Assembly: GCF_016802725.1 (NCBI RefSeq)
Contig: NC_052668.1
Span: 6,988,501-7,052,500 of the forward strand
From: Solenopsis invicta
Lineage: Eukaryota > Arthropoda > Insecta > Hymenoptera > Formicidae
Direction: 5' to 3'
Length of the DNA stretch: 64,000 bases
Position 1 is the stretch's first letter. Each line of letters begins with the position of its first letter. A program made the position numbers and the translations under genes. Under the pieces are notes generated by a model, which was not told the DNA's origin, did no database searches, and worked only from the letters and a program-made list of their open reading frames with translations. Positions 37,612 to 47,955 of this stretch are shown in pieces.

Positions 37612-38733
37612 ATGGAGAATAATAAAATTAAATTAAAAAGAAATACAACATATTGTTGCGTGGCACAATGCCGTAATTATAAAAAAGAGGGTATCAGTTT
37701 TCATCATTTTCCGAAAGATGACAAGCTGAATAAACAATGGGAGATTGCATTAAAAATGGGAAAACAATCATCCGCAAGTATGCGTGTTTGTTCGGAACAT
37801 TTTTTATTAAAAGATTTTTTTTTCCAAGGTATATTATTTTCTGCAATAAGTCATATGATATGTTTACAAATAGTGGAAAATATTTTTAATTACTGAATTA
37901 TTTCTTATTATGTAATTTTATTAATACATGTAAAATTACCTATAACCCGTTGGAAAAGACAAACTATAATCACAATATATTTTAATTTTTACAGGTAATA
38001 AAAAACGGCATTATTTAAAACCAAATGTTGTTCCTTCGCAGAAAATTCCCATTAGACTGTACGATAAACGAGAAACATCTCCTCAGAGAGAAAAAAAAGA
38101 AGCTTGAGAGCAACGTCTTAGAAAACGAAATAAGTATAAAATTTTTATGCGTATAATATTAATACATATTATTAATATTATAATATTATTAATGATAGTA
38201 CTATTAAAAATTATATATTTTTTATTCTATTTTTTAAAATCACATTTTTTACATTTTTAGAGATAAACCTTTCAGGTTAACTGATACAAATAAAAATAAC
38301 GACGATATAATTAAAAATGATATTGTGCACTCAGAAAACAGTAACGTTAATACATATTTTGTTGATCATGCTGAAAAGGTTGAAGAGGTTCCAAGTTATG
38401 CAGATAAAGGAATTCAAGTATTTATACCTCTGCATATACCTCTCAATAATTCTATTACAACATTAAAAAAAATTGTGCTCATTGATATGCTAACTGATCA
38501 AGTAAAATTGAATACTTTTACGGGATTACATTCATTTGAATTGTTGGATGGTATTGTTGAGTGTTTCTGATTTAGAAATAAATAATGTTAGCAAAAGAAA
38601 AGAAATGGATTTGAAAAACAGAGTAATCTTAGCCTTTGTAAAGTTAAAACAAAATTTATCCTTCTCAGCCCTGGCTGTGTTATTTGGTATCACGCATCAA
38701 ACATGTACTAATTATTTTAAAAATAATTTGTAA
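37612..38733 (+). pseudogene. ISL2EU transposase remnant: THAP finger and HTH, no catalytic domain
   Basis: First exon 37612 to about 37830: YCCVAQCRNYKKEGISFHHF..WEIALKMG..MRVCSEHF, a THAP (C2CH) zinc finger. A second piece follows a likely acceptor TACAG (37994): NKKRHYLKPNVVPS. A third, after TTTAG (38261), runs to LNTFTGLHSFELLDGIVECF; one frame change later it reads DLKNRVILAFVKLKQNLSFS..LFGITHQTCTNYF, the helix-turn-helix preceding the DDE_4 core in these transposases. It stops at 38733 and the DDE core is absent. It could still bind element ends. Confidence 0.75.
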
Positions 38734-38904
38734 ATCTAAGCGCACCAGTACTCAATACAGACAAATATTTGTAAATTAATTTAACGAAATAAATTTTTTT
38801 TTTAATATAATAATTTTTAATTTTATATTACTTAATTATAGTAATGATAAAAAATTTTAAAAAGTTATTAAGTCCAATATTTATATAATTATTAATAATT
38901 ATTA

Positions 38905-39585
38905 TTAAATACTATTATTATTATTATCATTGAAATTTTGCATAATTCTTGGTAAAATTTTTTCAAAATATACCGAACATAATATTTCAGTCATATTACG
39001 TACAAAATCTAAGTCAAAAGAGACACGCTCGTAAATATAATTATGTCCAAATAAAGAATAGTTTACATAATCAGTATAATCTATTCCTAATAAAAGCATT
39101 CCAAGCTGAATTTGACCATAATGTGCACATTTTTTACGTAATTTACCATTAGCATCGAAAAATTTTACTGCATGCATGACAATGAAATCATTTGCATCCA
39201 AACGTTTGCCTTCTTTTGGACTTTTGAGCTCTAACAAAATGGCAGGTTCCAGTCTATTATTCATCACAATGCCATCAGGACTGTATCCCAACCATGGAAT
39301 TTCATGTCGAATTAAAAGTCCAGTTTCAATAAGCTCTGAATTTGTTTCATCAACATACTTTTGTTTACCAGGTCCTTCACAATGTAAACCATGAATTGTA
39401 GCTTCATTTCCACTAAATTCATTGTGAAATACTTGATTATATTTTCTGTCCCAGTTACAATTTTTGTTGAAATAATAAGTAAATAAATTATATGCCTTGC
39501 TCCCGGTAATCCTTTTTTTACGTTCTATGTTCCAATTATCGCTTCCTTGAATTGTTTTCAAAGCAAGGTGAATACTTTCGTCCAA
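38905..39585 (-). CDS. YqaJ-type nuclease domain of ISL2EU
   Basis: 226 codons open on the minus strand. NWNIERKKRITGSKAYNLFT and then WLGYSPDGIV..AILLELKSPKEGK form the YqaJ/lambda-exonuclease core: the PDG Asp and the ELKSPK Glu and Lys are the expected PD-(D/E)xK residues. A later YGQIQLGMLLLGIDYTDYV segment is also typical. In ISL2EU elements this is the second protein; its exact role in transposition is not settled. It is the 3' exon of a spliced gene whose upstream exons lie at about 40390-40190 and 41271-40960. Confidence 0.75.
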   Translation of the reverse strand: MDESIHLALKTIQGSDNWNIERKKRITGSKAYNLFTYYFNKNCNWDRKYNQVFHNEFSGNEATIHGLHCEGPGKQKYVDETNSELIETGLLIRHEIPWLGYSPDGIVMNNRLEPAILLELKSPKEGKRLDANDFIVMHAVKFFDANGKLRKKCAHYGQIQLGMLLLGIDYTDYVNYSLFGHNYIYERVSFDLDFVRNMTEILCSVYFEKILPRIMQNFNDNNNNSI

Positions 39586-39957
39586 AGTTAATTCTATATG
39601 ATTTTTATAGAATTGTAATACTTCATATTCACATAATGAAAGTTTAATGTCTGTAAGATATTTTAAGTGACTAAAAACTCTTCATGATTTAAAAGTTAGG
39701 ATTTTCCGTATAATATTTGGTTTTTCTATCTGTTGATTAGTTGATCTATTATTTTTATCTTCTGTATGTACAAGATTACTGCAACTCATTCTTAATCTGC
39801 TAAAAAATATTGAGTATTCACTTAACGGAGCAGCTGAAAATTCAAGTGACATATATTATAGTTGTCACAAGATATCGTAGATTATTTTCCAAACCTACGC
39901 ATTATAAATTCATCAATGATCTTTTATCTTTTATCTTTGTCTACAACTTTTTTTGTA

Positions 39958-39960
<3 letters not shown>

Positions 39961-40009
<49 letters not shown>
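39961..40009. repeat. (TA)n microsatellite
   Basis: Pure TA run in an intron of the ISL2EU minus-strand gene. Confidence 0.9.
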
Positions 40010-40012
<3 letters not shown>

Positions 40013-40179
40013 GTTTATTTTCATGTCAAGCTTTATAAACCAAGAAACCAATTCATTAATTGGGAATCATCTTCAATTAAGTTTTTGTTAACTTCTAGTA
40101 TTTCATATTAACAATTTGCTAACATGAAGTAACATAAAAAGTAAATAATTCAAAAGAAATTCAATATTATAGAGACTTG

Positions 40180-40390
40180 CAACGTATTAAAATATTTTTC
40201 CATTTCTCTTCCAATTCCGATGTAATCTCTGGTATATGAGTGGCATATATATCTCGTTGATTATTGATATGGCACAATTCTAAAACTCGTCGTGCCTCAT
40301 ATTCTTTTTGATACGATGTCAAGCTTTCCCCATTGTTGTTCTATATCTGTGCAACTTAAATCATCGAGATCATCCTCGTTAGTTCTACAA
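40180..40390 (-). pseudogene. Middle exon of the ISL2EU nuclease gene
   Basis: The minus strand reads TNEDDLDDLSCTDIEQQWGK and, after a one-base frameshift near 40325, SYQKEYEARRVLELCHINNQ..HIPEITSELEEKW. It lies between the SWIM and YqaJ exons in the right order. The frameshift would disable the protein. Confidence 0.55.
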
Positions 40391-40959
40391 TTAAGAAAAT
40401 AAAATGTTGTAAAATATAAACTAAAATAATATATTAATCAAAATTTAAAAAAATAAATTAATATGCTCGTTTATCTAAACGAATAATAGGATCATAAAAA
40501 AGATAGATCAAAAACAAGCTGTTGTAAAGTAAAAAAAATATATTTAATTAGAAATACTTAAAACAATATATATTATTATCATCAACCTAATAGATCAAAT
40601 TATAATTAATAAAGTATGTCACAAATACAATGACAGAAATATAATAATCAAAAATCATTAATGTTAAACACATGTGTCGGTATAACTTTGATTTCAAATT
40701 TGGATTTATAACTTTTTTATTTATGGAACAACAATACTCTAAAAACCAACTTACCGCTGTATACTTTAATTTTGTATTCGTGTTGATTCACATGTGAATT
40801 ATAATTCAATATATTTATCTGATGATGACTGTTATAGGTTAAGTCAAAATGTACCTAATTGTTGTATTTTTAATTAAATATATTTTTTTCACTTTATAAC
40901 AGCTCGTCTTTGAATTATCTTCTTTACGATTTAAAATAAAAAACTAATCATAAATCTAT

Positions 40960-41271
40960 TCACCTACTGAGATGAAGCAATAATGCGATGTAATGTTTGC
41001 ATTTGGCAGACTCTCCTGCAATACAGGAACATTTTCCTTCTATTATACGTTCACCAGCAGTTTTGTTTGAGTCAATTTTTACATTAATTATATGTGGATG
41101 CTCATGAACATGTGAAACTTGGGTTGCTAAACCTTGACATTCCACAATTGATCCATTTTTCTTTGTTATTCCAGCACAAATCAGCAAGCCATTTTTATAA
41201 AGATCTTCACCTTCTCTTAAAGGTCTTACATAATCTTTACATGTGTTCATTACATCAAGCACAGATAACAT
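40960..41271 (-). CDS. SWIM zinc-finger exon of the ISL2EU nuclease gene
   Basis: 104 codons from MLSVLDVMNTCKDYVRPLRE. The end, GKCSCIAGESAKCKHYIALL, is a SWIM finger (C-x-C..C-x-H), with the preceding region rich in beta-type residues. SWIM upstream of YqaJ is the standard arrangement in ISL2EU second proteins. It begins just inside the right inverted repeat. Confidence 0.7.
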   Translation of the reverse strand: MLSVLDVMNTCKDYVRPLREGEDLYKNGLLICAGITKKNGSIVECQGLATQVSHVHEHPHIINVKIDSNKTAGERIIEGKCSCIAGESAKCKHYIALLLHLSR

Positions 41272-41439
41272 TTTGATAAACTATTCCATAAATGGAAATA
41301 ACTATTCCATAAATAAGTTTAATATTTTTGTATAAAAAATAATGCTTAGTGTTCTACTTATACTGTGTTACTGGTGTCTGACTAGCGTTAGTTCGCAGTA
41401 TCTCCATGTGAAGCGCTAGTGAGATCTTTGCATCGCCAA

Positions 41440-42517
41440 TATAAGCAGGCATCGGGCAGCCGAAATCAGATCGCTCCGAGCCACCGATCTCAAACCTACT
41501 CCGCTCCTGCGCCGGGTATTCTCTACGCTCCTTAGCTTGGGCATTCTCAAGCACTTCCTCGGGAACGGGAATTCTCGTTCTAACTTTCTCGCGACGGGCA
41601 TACTCGTCGGTCCTAACGGCTGGGAATACTCGGCCGATCCCATCCTCCGTCCGCGACGGGAATACTCGTCGTTTCCGCGGTTGGGTATTCTCGGCCAATA
41701 GGAACCGTCCGTCCCGCAATTCTGTTCTCGGGGATTCTCGAGACCAGCACCGTCGTCGGGAATGCTCGACGTCATCCTCCGGCTCATTCCGCAAACCTGT
41801 TCCATACGGGGTGACAACACTCCGCAGGGAGAGACCGCTTAGGTCTCTACCGTCGATCGCTCTCGCGTATCGCGGAACTGTCCGCTGCACCGCGCACTGC
41901 CGATTCCGCGATCGCGACCGTCCGTCGCGCGGGCCAATCACGGCCCGTTTAACCGTAAGTTAAGTTAGCCGCTTCACGGCAACTCCGATCATTGCTTCCG
42001 AGCGCCTGGCGCATAATACCTGTCCGTCTGTTGCTATAATTATCCGAGTCCGTTCTTTAATATTAAGTGACACCGCGAATTATATTTTCTTGTCCGCGGA
42101 ACCGATGATTGTTTAACCGAGCAATCCCGATTGCTACCTCCGAGCGCATAGCGCATAACACGTGTCCGTCTGTTTCCAGAGTTTCTAAAATCCGTTTCTT
42201 CTAAGTGTTTAGATATTAAGTACGCCGCGAATACATTGTGACCGTTCTCTTAGTTTCACGCGGGCCGACGACCGCACAATTAAGCACTCCAGTGCCGTAA
42301 TACTATTCGTGGAGTTCAGTATTATCCGATAACGATATCGGGACCTTATGATTCTTTTGTACTAAACCATAGCAAAATATATTTAAACTATTTCGTTTCC
42401 ACTACCAAACCACGGCGTTATCATTTGACACGAACCCGGACATCCGGCGAGTACATCCGAGCAACCGATCCTGAACCTAAATTCCGTAACCGACACTGAG
42501 AAACTACCAGCGTTACA
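41440..42517 (+). repeat. 5' LTR, second fragment (R-U5 side)
   Basis: Resumes at TATAAGCAGGCATCGGGCAG, matches the 3' LTR to GGGCCAAT (about 41938), then continues alone to the LTR end GCGTTACA at 42517. TATATAAGC in the unbroken 3' copy is the likely TATA box, so ISL2EU landed in the core promoter. Two similar segments (41985-42090 and 42120-42230, each with CGAGCGC..GCGCATAA and GTGTCCGTCTGTT-like text) are a tandem duplication in U5. Full LTR about 1.28 kb. Confidence 0.85.
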
Positions 42518-42535
42518 TGGCGCCCGAACAGGGAC
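42518..42535 (+). other. Primer-binding site, tRNA-Lys type
   Basis: TGGCGCCCGAACAGGGAC follows the LTR end CA without a gap. Complementary to the 3' end of the lysine tRNA that primes many retroelements; it marks the LTR boundary. Confidence 0.9.
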
Positions 42536-42729
42536 CGTTTTTCCGATGACCGTTCGCTTACGTGTGTGGTTCTTTTTCCGATACACCGTGACCGTTTCTA
42601 CCGATAGACCGTGACCGTTTTTTTTTTTTTTTTCTCCAATAAACTGTGACCGTATTAAACCGAAAAGAGAGAGAAAACAATCCGTGACCGTATCCACGAA
42701 TAAATGTCGCTGACCAATTAGGTAACCAG

Positions 42730-43600
42730 CTTACGGAAAGAACAGCTCGAGGTTTTGGCCCGAACCTACCAAATCGAGACCACCGGTACGGTAGACGAAA
42801 TCCGCCACCGAGTAATACAACGTTTCTTCACGATGCCCGGACAGGTCGAACCGCTTAACGAATCAGAAGTCGGGGCCGCAAACCCCTTTCTATCAGGAGT
42901 CACAACCGACAACATGTACGCCAAAACCATGAACCAAATTCGCAAATGGGGTTGTCACTTTGACGGACCCTTTGTCATTTCTCGAGCGTGTAACCGAACT
43001 CCAACAAGAGTACCTCTTTAGTGACGCGCAAATGAAGGCCGGACTTCCCGAACTCCTGCGAGGAAACGCGCTCGCCTGGTATAGGAACGAAAGAGAGGAC
43101 TGGGAAACGTGGCAGGACTTCCTGAGTGCCGTACGTCACCATTACTTGCCTCGCCGAACAGGCTAAACTGACCAGAGAGATTCAAGAGCGACGCCAACAA
43201 GCGAAGGAACCCTACGCCCAATACGCAACAGCGATGTTAACAATGATGCGTTGCACCGGAGGCTTCACTCAAGCCGAAAAAGTGGATCGCCTCTACGAAA
43301 ATCTGCGCGCCGAATATAAACTCTATGTGCAACTGGACGAGACCACCGACCTGGCCAGTCTAGCCGAACAAGCGGCGGAATACGAAGAGATTACAAAGGC
43401 ACAAGAGGCCGAAAATAGGGCCGACAAGCGAAAAGTTAGTGCCGCCGCCACCGACGCACCGTACGACCGCGCCCATGCTCGCTGGCGGTGCAAGCAACGG
43501 GGCCACGATCGCTTCAACTGCTGACGACCGCCGAAAAAATTCTGCTCCCAGTGTGGAAAGGATGGTGTGCTAACCAAAGATTGCCATCCGCGACCGGGAA
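42730..43600 (+). pseudogene. Gypsy gag, frameshifted
   Basis: Pieces in successive frames: EQLEVLARTYQIETTGTVDE (N-terminal, SAP-like helix pair, about 42745), LLRGNALAWYRNEREDWETW..FLSAVRHHYLP (capsid-type gag core, about 43050), YAQYATAMLTMMRC..YENLRAEYKLYV (43215), then WRCKQRGHDRFNC and FCSQCGKDG (43480-43560), zinc knuckles with weakened spacing. Breaks near 42960, 43150 and 43520. In the intact family this forms the particle and binds RNA. Confidence 0.75.
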
Positions 43601-43639
43601 ACGCCGCAATGGCCGGGGCAAGCGATTCCGACTCCCGGC

Positions 43640-44102
43640 CCGCATCCAGCTAAGATACCAGCCACGACCGCACCTGCAGGTCCGAGTGGAGTCCCACCGC
43701 ATCACCGCGCTACTAGACACCGGGTCCGAGATCTCCATGATCAACGCGGCCACCGCAGAGCTAATCCAACCTATGAGGATCCGGCCAGTGGCACGAGAAG
43801 AAACAATTAGCCTGGCAGATGGTACCACCGCCACCACTCTCGGACGGGTCAACATCCCGATACGAGTTCCGGGGCAGCGGCTACGCCACCGTTTTCACAT
43901 CCTACCGACGCTGGAGAGCCCGATGCTAATTGGCACCGACTTGTGGGCCCGACTGGGGATAACGATCCCCCCCGGCCACTATCACGCTCGGTGGGACTCC
44001 CACACGACCCGCGTACACGATTGCTACCGGCATTGTCCACCGCACCCCGCAGGAGGAACGGGAACTTCGAGTCTTCCTCGACTCAGAGCTTCCAAAGTTT
44101 GA
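43640..44102 (+). pseudogene. Aspartic protease of the Gypsy element
   Basis: LQVRVESHRITALLDTGSEI carries the catalytic DTG motif, followed by ADGTTATTLGRV and SPMLIGTDLWARLGI, the flap and C-terminal Leu-Ile-Gly strand of retropepsins. Its frame is offset from the RT frame, with a TGA at 44100-44102 just before it. Confidence 0.8.
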
Positions 44103-44106
44103 CACC

Positions 44107-45816
44107 GTGCGGGGACCGACCGACCGAGCTACCCACGTGATCCGCATAAAGACCGATGTATCGATCAAGCAACGATACCGACCGCGTAACCCAGCAATGC
44201 AGCAAATTATTGACGACGAAGTACGAGCCATGGAAACAGCCGACGTTATCGAACCGTCCACCAGCGCATGGAGCTCCCCCGTCGTTATAGTAAGGAAAAG
44301 GGACGGCAAGCCGCGTTTTTGTATAGACTTTCGCAAGGTAAACGAGGTTACGGAACGCGACGCGTGTCCCCTGCCTCACATCACCGCCACCCTGAACAAA
44401 TTACGAGGTGCCCAGTTCCTATCGACCCTCGACCTCCAACAAGGATATTGGCAAGTGCCCCTGTCACCCGTGACCGCGTTCACCGTCCCGGGCCGGGAAC
44501 TCATGCAATTCACGGTCATGCCGTTTGGGCTGCATTCAGCCCCGGCCACCTTCCAGCGGCTGCTCGATACCGTGTTGGGTCCGGAGTTAGAATCAAACGT
44601 GTTTGCCTACCTCGACGACATAATCATCGTAAGCGCGACCTTTACCGAGCACCTACAACACCTAGCGGAAGTATTCCAACGCCTACGGGAAGCCCGACTG
44701 AAGCTCAACCCTGAGAAGTGTCGGTTCTGCGTGAACAACCTGAAATACTTGAGACATGTAGTCGACCGACAAGGAATTCGAACAGACCCCGACAAGATAC
44801 GCGCCGTAACGCAGTGGCCAGCGCCCACGAACGTCCGACAGGTACGCCAATTCGGCCTGGCATCGTGGTACCGACGATTCACACCCGATTTCGCGACCGT
44901 CGCCGCGCCTCTCACCCGCCTGACCCGTAAAAACGCCACCTGGCAATGGGGGGAGGACGAGGAAAACGCTTTCCGTACCCTGAAACACTCTCTCACCTCA
45001 TCCCCCACGCTCGCCTGCCCGGATTTTTCACGCAGGTTCTTCCTGCAAACTGACGCAAGCACCGACGGACTCGGCGCGGTATTGTCGCAATACTTTGAGG
45101 AGGGCGAACGCGTAATCGCCTATGCTAGTCGATCCCTCAATAAAGCCGAAAAGAATTACAGTGCGACCGAGCTCGAGTGCCTGGCCGTCGTGTGGGGGAT
45201 CCGACACATGCGTGGCTATCTGGAGGGCTATGAGTTCACCGTGGTCACCGATCACCAGGCTCTCCAGTGGCTGCGCCGCCTTGACTCCCCCGCGGGACGC
45301 CTCGGACGATGGGCACTCGAGTTACAACAATTTCATTTCGACGTCAAATACCGCAAGGATCAATTAAACAAAGTAGCCGACGCCCTCTCACGTCTACCGG
45401 CGGTAAGTAGCGCCCGCCGACCCGTCCTATGCACCTGGTACAGACGCCAGTTGCGCCGCGTGCGGGACCGCCCCTCGGATTTCCCAGAATATGAAATCCG
45501 ACGGGGGAAGCTATTCCGGCACATCCTGCATTCCACCAATTTCCACGAGAAACCGGCGGACGAACAGTGGAAGGCGTGCATACCGAGGAAGGACCGGGCC
45601 ACCATCCTGCACCAAATGCACAACGTACCCACGGCCGGACATCTGGGCATAGCGAAAACCATCGCACGAGCCGCCAGAAAATACTACTGGCCTCGAATGT
45701 TTGCCGACGTGGCCCGCTATGTGCGCTCATGCCCCAGCTGTTTGGCGCATAAGAGCTCGCAAGACCGGCCGGCACTCTCCACACCACCCACGTGGAAACT
45801 CCGTGGGAACAAGTAA
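44107..45816 (+). CDS. Gypsy reverse transcriptase, RNase H and integrase zinc finger
   Basis: 569 open codons. RT: IDFRKVNEVTERDACPLPHI, FLSTLDLQQGYWQVPL (first catalytic Asp), FTVMPFGLHSAPATFQRLLD, FAYLDDIII (YLDD at 44608-44619). RNase H: TDASTDGLGAVLSQ, TELECLAVVWGIRHMR, VTDHQALQWL. Then the integrase HHCC finger: HNVPTAGHLGIAKTIARA..YVRSCPSCLAHK. The open frame ends at 45816; the integrase core continues in another frame from about 45792. LRHVVDR keeps the thumb but has Arg where many relatives have Gly. Likely recently active, now broken downstream. Confidence 0.9.
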   Translation: MRGPTDRATHVIRIKTDVSIKQRYRPRNPAMQQIIDDEVRAMETADVIEPSTSAWSSPVVIVRKRDGKPRFCIDFRKVNEVTERDACPLPHITATLNKLRGAQFLSTLDLQQGYWQVPLSPVTAFTVPGRELMQFTVMPFGLHSAPATFQRLLDTVLGPELESNVFAYLDDIIIVSATFTEHLQHLAEVFQRLREARLKLNPEKCRFCVNNLKYLRHVVDRQGIRTDPDKIRAVTQWPAPTNVRQVRQFGLASWYRRFTPDFATVAAPLTRLTRKNATWQWGEDEENAFRTLKHSLTSSPTLACPDFSRRFFLQTDASTDGLGAVLSQYFEEGERVIAYASRSLNKAEKNYSATELECLAVVWGIRHMRGYLEGYEFTVVTDHQALQWLRRLDSPAGRLGRWALELQQFHFDVKYRKDQLNKVADALSRLPAVSSARRPVLCTWYRRQLRRVRDRPSDFPEYEIRRGKLFRHILHSTNFHEKPADEQWKACIPRKDRATILHQMHNVPTAGHLGIAKTIARAARKYYWPRMFADVARYVRSCPSCLAHKSSQDRPALSTPPTWKLRGNK

Positions 45817-46790
45817 CCGTCGACCTGGTGGAACCACTACCACGGTCACCACGCGGACACACTTGGATGCTTGTGATGCAAGACCGGTTCACGAAGTGTG
45901 TGGAACTTAGTCCGCTGCGCCGTGCCACCGCCTCTGCAACAGCCCAGCACCTGTTAGACAAAATTGTCTACCGCCACGGATGCCCCGCAAACATAATCTC
46001 CGATAATGGCCGGCAATTCATCTCGGGACAGATGAAACAACTGTGCAGGGAATTTGGGATCCAGCACCGCACTACACCCGCCTACGCTCCCCATTGTAAC
46101 CCAGTGGAGCGCACCAACAAAACCATCAAGACCATGGTATCGCAATTTGTCGGACAAAACCACCGGGACCAACACCTCACAGCCTTGCAATTCGCCTATA
46201 ATACGGCACAACACGAGGCCACCGGGTATAGCCCAGTCTACCTCAATAACGGGCGAGAATTGTCGGAGCCACCCCGCGAGCACCATCGCCAGAATGCACC
46301 TGCCGCCGCATCGGACACCACGCACCGCCAACTAAGGGACGCTTACGAGCTGGTACGGACCAATTTGGCCCGTGCGTTCAACCGACAGGAGAAGTACTAC
46401 AACCTCCGACGCCGTGCCTGGAAACCTGCGGTTGGAGACCTCGTCTGGAAGCGCGAACACCCATTATCCAGAAAAGAAGACGCTTTCAACGCAAAGTTGG
46501 CACCAAAGTACAAGAAGTGCGCCCATGGAAGTGCGCAAAATTCTCTCTCCAGTAATTGTAGACCTGAGAGACGCAACCGACAAATGGCACCGTGGAATAC
46601 ATGTGCAGGACCTGAAGCCGGACCGAAACAGCCCGGAAACCGATCCCACCGATCAGGAAGAGGAGGGCAGTACTGAATACACCGAAGACACCGACCCGGA
46701 AGAAGAAAGCGATTCCGAACGCACCGAGACCACCGATAACGAGGGGGACCAAGCCGACCCAACCGATTCCGAGCAGGAGTATCCTGCATA
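45792..46790 (+). pseudogene. Gypsy integrase core and C-terminus, frameshifted
   Basis: WEQVTVDLVEPLPRSPRGHT (first Asp), ANIISDNGRQFISGQMKQLC (second Asp), NPVERTNKTIKTMVSQFVGQ (Glu) give the DDE triad. The frame is shifted once from RT (about 45790) and again near 46515, after which EVRKILSPVIVDLRDATDKW..GIHVQDLKP completes the C-terminal fold, followed by a very acidic tail (EEEGSTEYTEDTDPEEESD). It would insert the DNA copy. No env-like frame lies between this and the 3' LTR. Confidence 0.85.
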
Positions 46791-46812
46791 GTGGCCAAAG
46801 TTCGCCACTTCC

Positions 46813-46827
46813 GAGAGGGGGAAGTGG
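46813..46827 (+). other. Polypurine tract
   Basis: GAGAGGGGGAAGTGG ends directly at the 3' LTR start; the plus-strand primer site of the element. Confidence 0.7.
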
Positions 46828-47514
46828 TGTAACGTTACGTCCCTCCGCCGCGCCACCACTCCGGTCCGAACACCGAACGCAACACGTAAGACCGAGCACG
46901 TGCACGCGCTCAGCTAAGCTTGCCGCAATCGCGCGCTACCATGCCGCGCGCCGCGTTCGGCAAGCGTTCCTACTCCGGCCGGCCCAACCGCGCGCACTGA
47001 TTGGTACTTGCGACCGCGCGGACCGCTATATAAGCCGGCATCGGGCAGCCGAAATCAGATCGCTCCGAGCCACCGATCTCAAACCTACTCCGCTCCTGCG
47101 CCGGGTATTCTCGACGCTCCTTAGCTTGGGCATTCTCAAGCACTTCCTCGGGAACGGGCATTCTCGTTCTAACTTTCTCGCGACGGGTATACTCGTCGGT
47201 CCTAACGGCTGGGAATACTCAGCCGATCCCGTCCGCAACGGGAATACTCGTCGTTTCCGCGGCTGGGTATTCTCGGCCAATAGGAACCGTCCGTCCCGCA
47301 ATTCCGTTCTCGGGGATTCTTGAGACCAGCACCGTCGTCGGGAATGCTTGACGCCGTCCTCCGGCTCATTCCGCAAACCTGTTCCCCACAGGGTGACAAC
47401 ACTCCGCAGGGAGAGACCGCTTAGGTCTCTACCATCGACCGCTCTCGCGTATCGCGAAACTGTCCGCTGCACCGCGCACTTCCGCGATCGCGACCGTCCG
47501 TCGCGCGGGCCAAT
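46828..47514 (+). repeat. 3' LTR, truncated
   Basis: Begins TGTAACGTTACGTCCCTCCG, contains the intact GACCGCTATATAAGCCGGCA core promoter (about 47019), matches the 5' LTR to GGGCCAAT and then stops where a 5S-derived SINE begins, losing about 580 bp of U5 side. Confidence 0.85.
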
Positions 47515-47955
47515 TATACATATTTCATTTTTTCGATAACGTATATTGACCTGATTTATCAGTTACATACGCATATCAGCATAAAGTGTTCACAGGTCAT
47601 CATGAGGGATCAGTTCGCAGCGATCTTCGAAGTTAAGCAACGTTCACCGGGGTCGCGATTTGGATGGATGACCGCTCGGTAATTTCCGAAAAAAATTCCT
47701 AAAAATGGATTTTTTTGCAAAAATTGTTTTTTAAAATATTATAAAAATATTGTGTTGCTCATTGGAATTATGTGGTGTAATATAATACATATTTATGTAG
47801 ATATTTCAAAAAAACTTTGCGCTTTTTTTCGTATGCGATAAATATATGAATCGTATATTATGCACATGCGATCGCATCCCAAAAACACATGTGACAATAT
47901 CATATATGATCCTATATGATTTCATCACATACGACTTTTACGGTAGGGATTATAG
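47515..47955 (+). mobile_element. 5S-rRNA-derived SINE, copy B (plus)
   Basis: GATCTTCGAAGTTAAGCAAC..GGATGGATGACCGCTCGG at about 47620-47682 is the best-preserved 5S-like promoter in the window. Head and tail match copy A in inverted orientation. It begins at the very base where the Gypsy 3' LTR is cut. Confidence 0.8.

Larger units (their letters stand above)
37519..41439. mobile_element. ISL2EU-type DNA transposon nested in the Gypsy LTR
   Basis: Inverted ends TTGGCGATGCAAAGAT (37519) and ATCTTTGCATCGCCAA (41439), with a second shared block CTAGTCAGACAC/GTGTCTGACTAG further in (about 37577 and 41379), flanked by TA, giving a 2-bp duplication in the LTR sequence CGCTATATAAGC. It carries a THAP plus HTH transposase start on the plus strand and a SWIM plus YqaJ nuclease gene on the minus strand, the two-gene make-up of ISL2EU elements. 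The DDE catalytic region is missing. It is younger than the Gypsy insertion. Confidence 0.8.
37418..47514 (+). mobile_element. Gypsy-type LTR retrotransposon, truncated at both ends, with a nested element
   Basis: Order: 5' LTR (37418-37518 plus 41440-42517, split by ISL2EU), PBS, gag, protease, RT-RNase H, integrase, polypurine tract, 3' LTR (46828-47514). Pol order with integrase last is Gypsy (Ty3). The 5' LTR lacks about 105 bp of its start and the 3' LTR lacks everything after GGGCCAAT, so no target duplication survives. RT is open; gag, the protease junction and integrase are frameshifted. No env-like frame is seen. Confidence 0.9.

Noticed and set aside
41354..41941. 195- and 134-codon minus-strand frames, repeated at 47026-47472
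   Set aside because: They lie within the Gypsy LTR in antisense and recur in both LTR copies; GC-rich shadow frames.
42518..42535. Lentivirus-like primer site as a sign of an endogenous lentivirus
   Set aside because: The pol order and motifs are Gypsy, no env-like frame is present, and lysine-tRNA priming is widespread.
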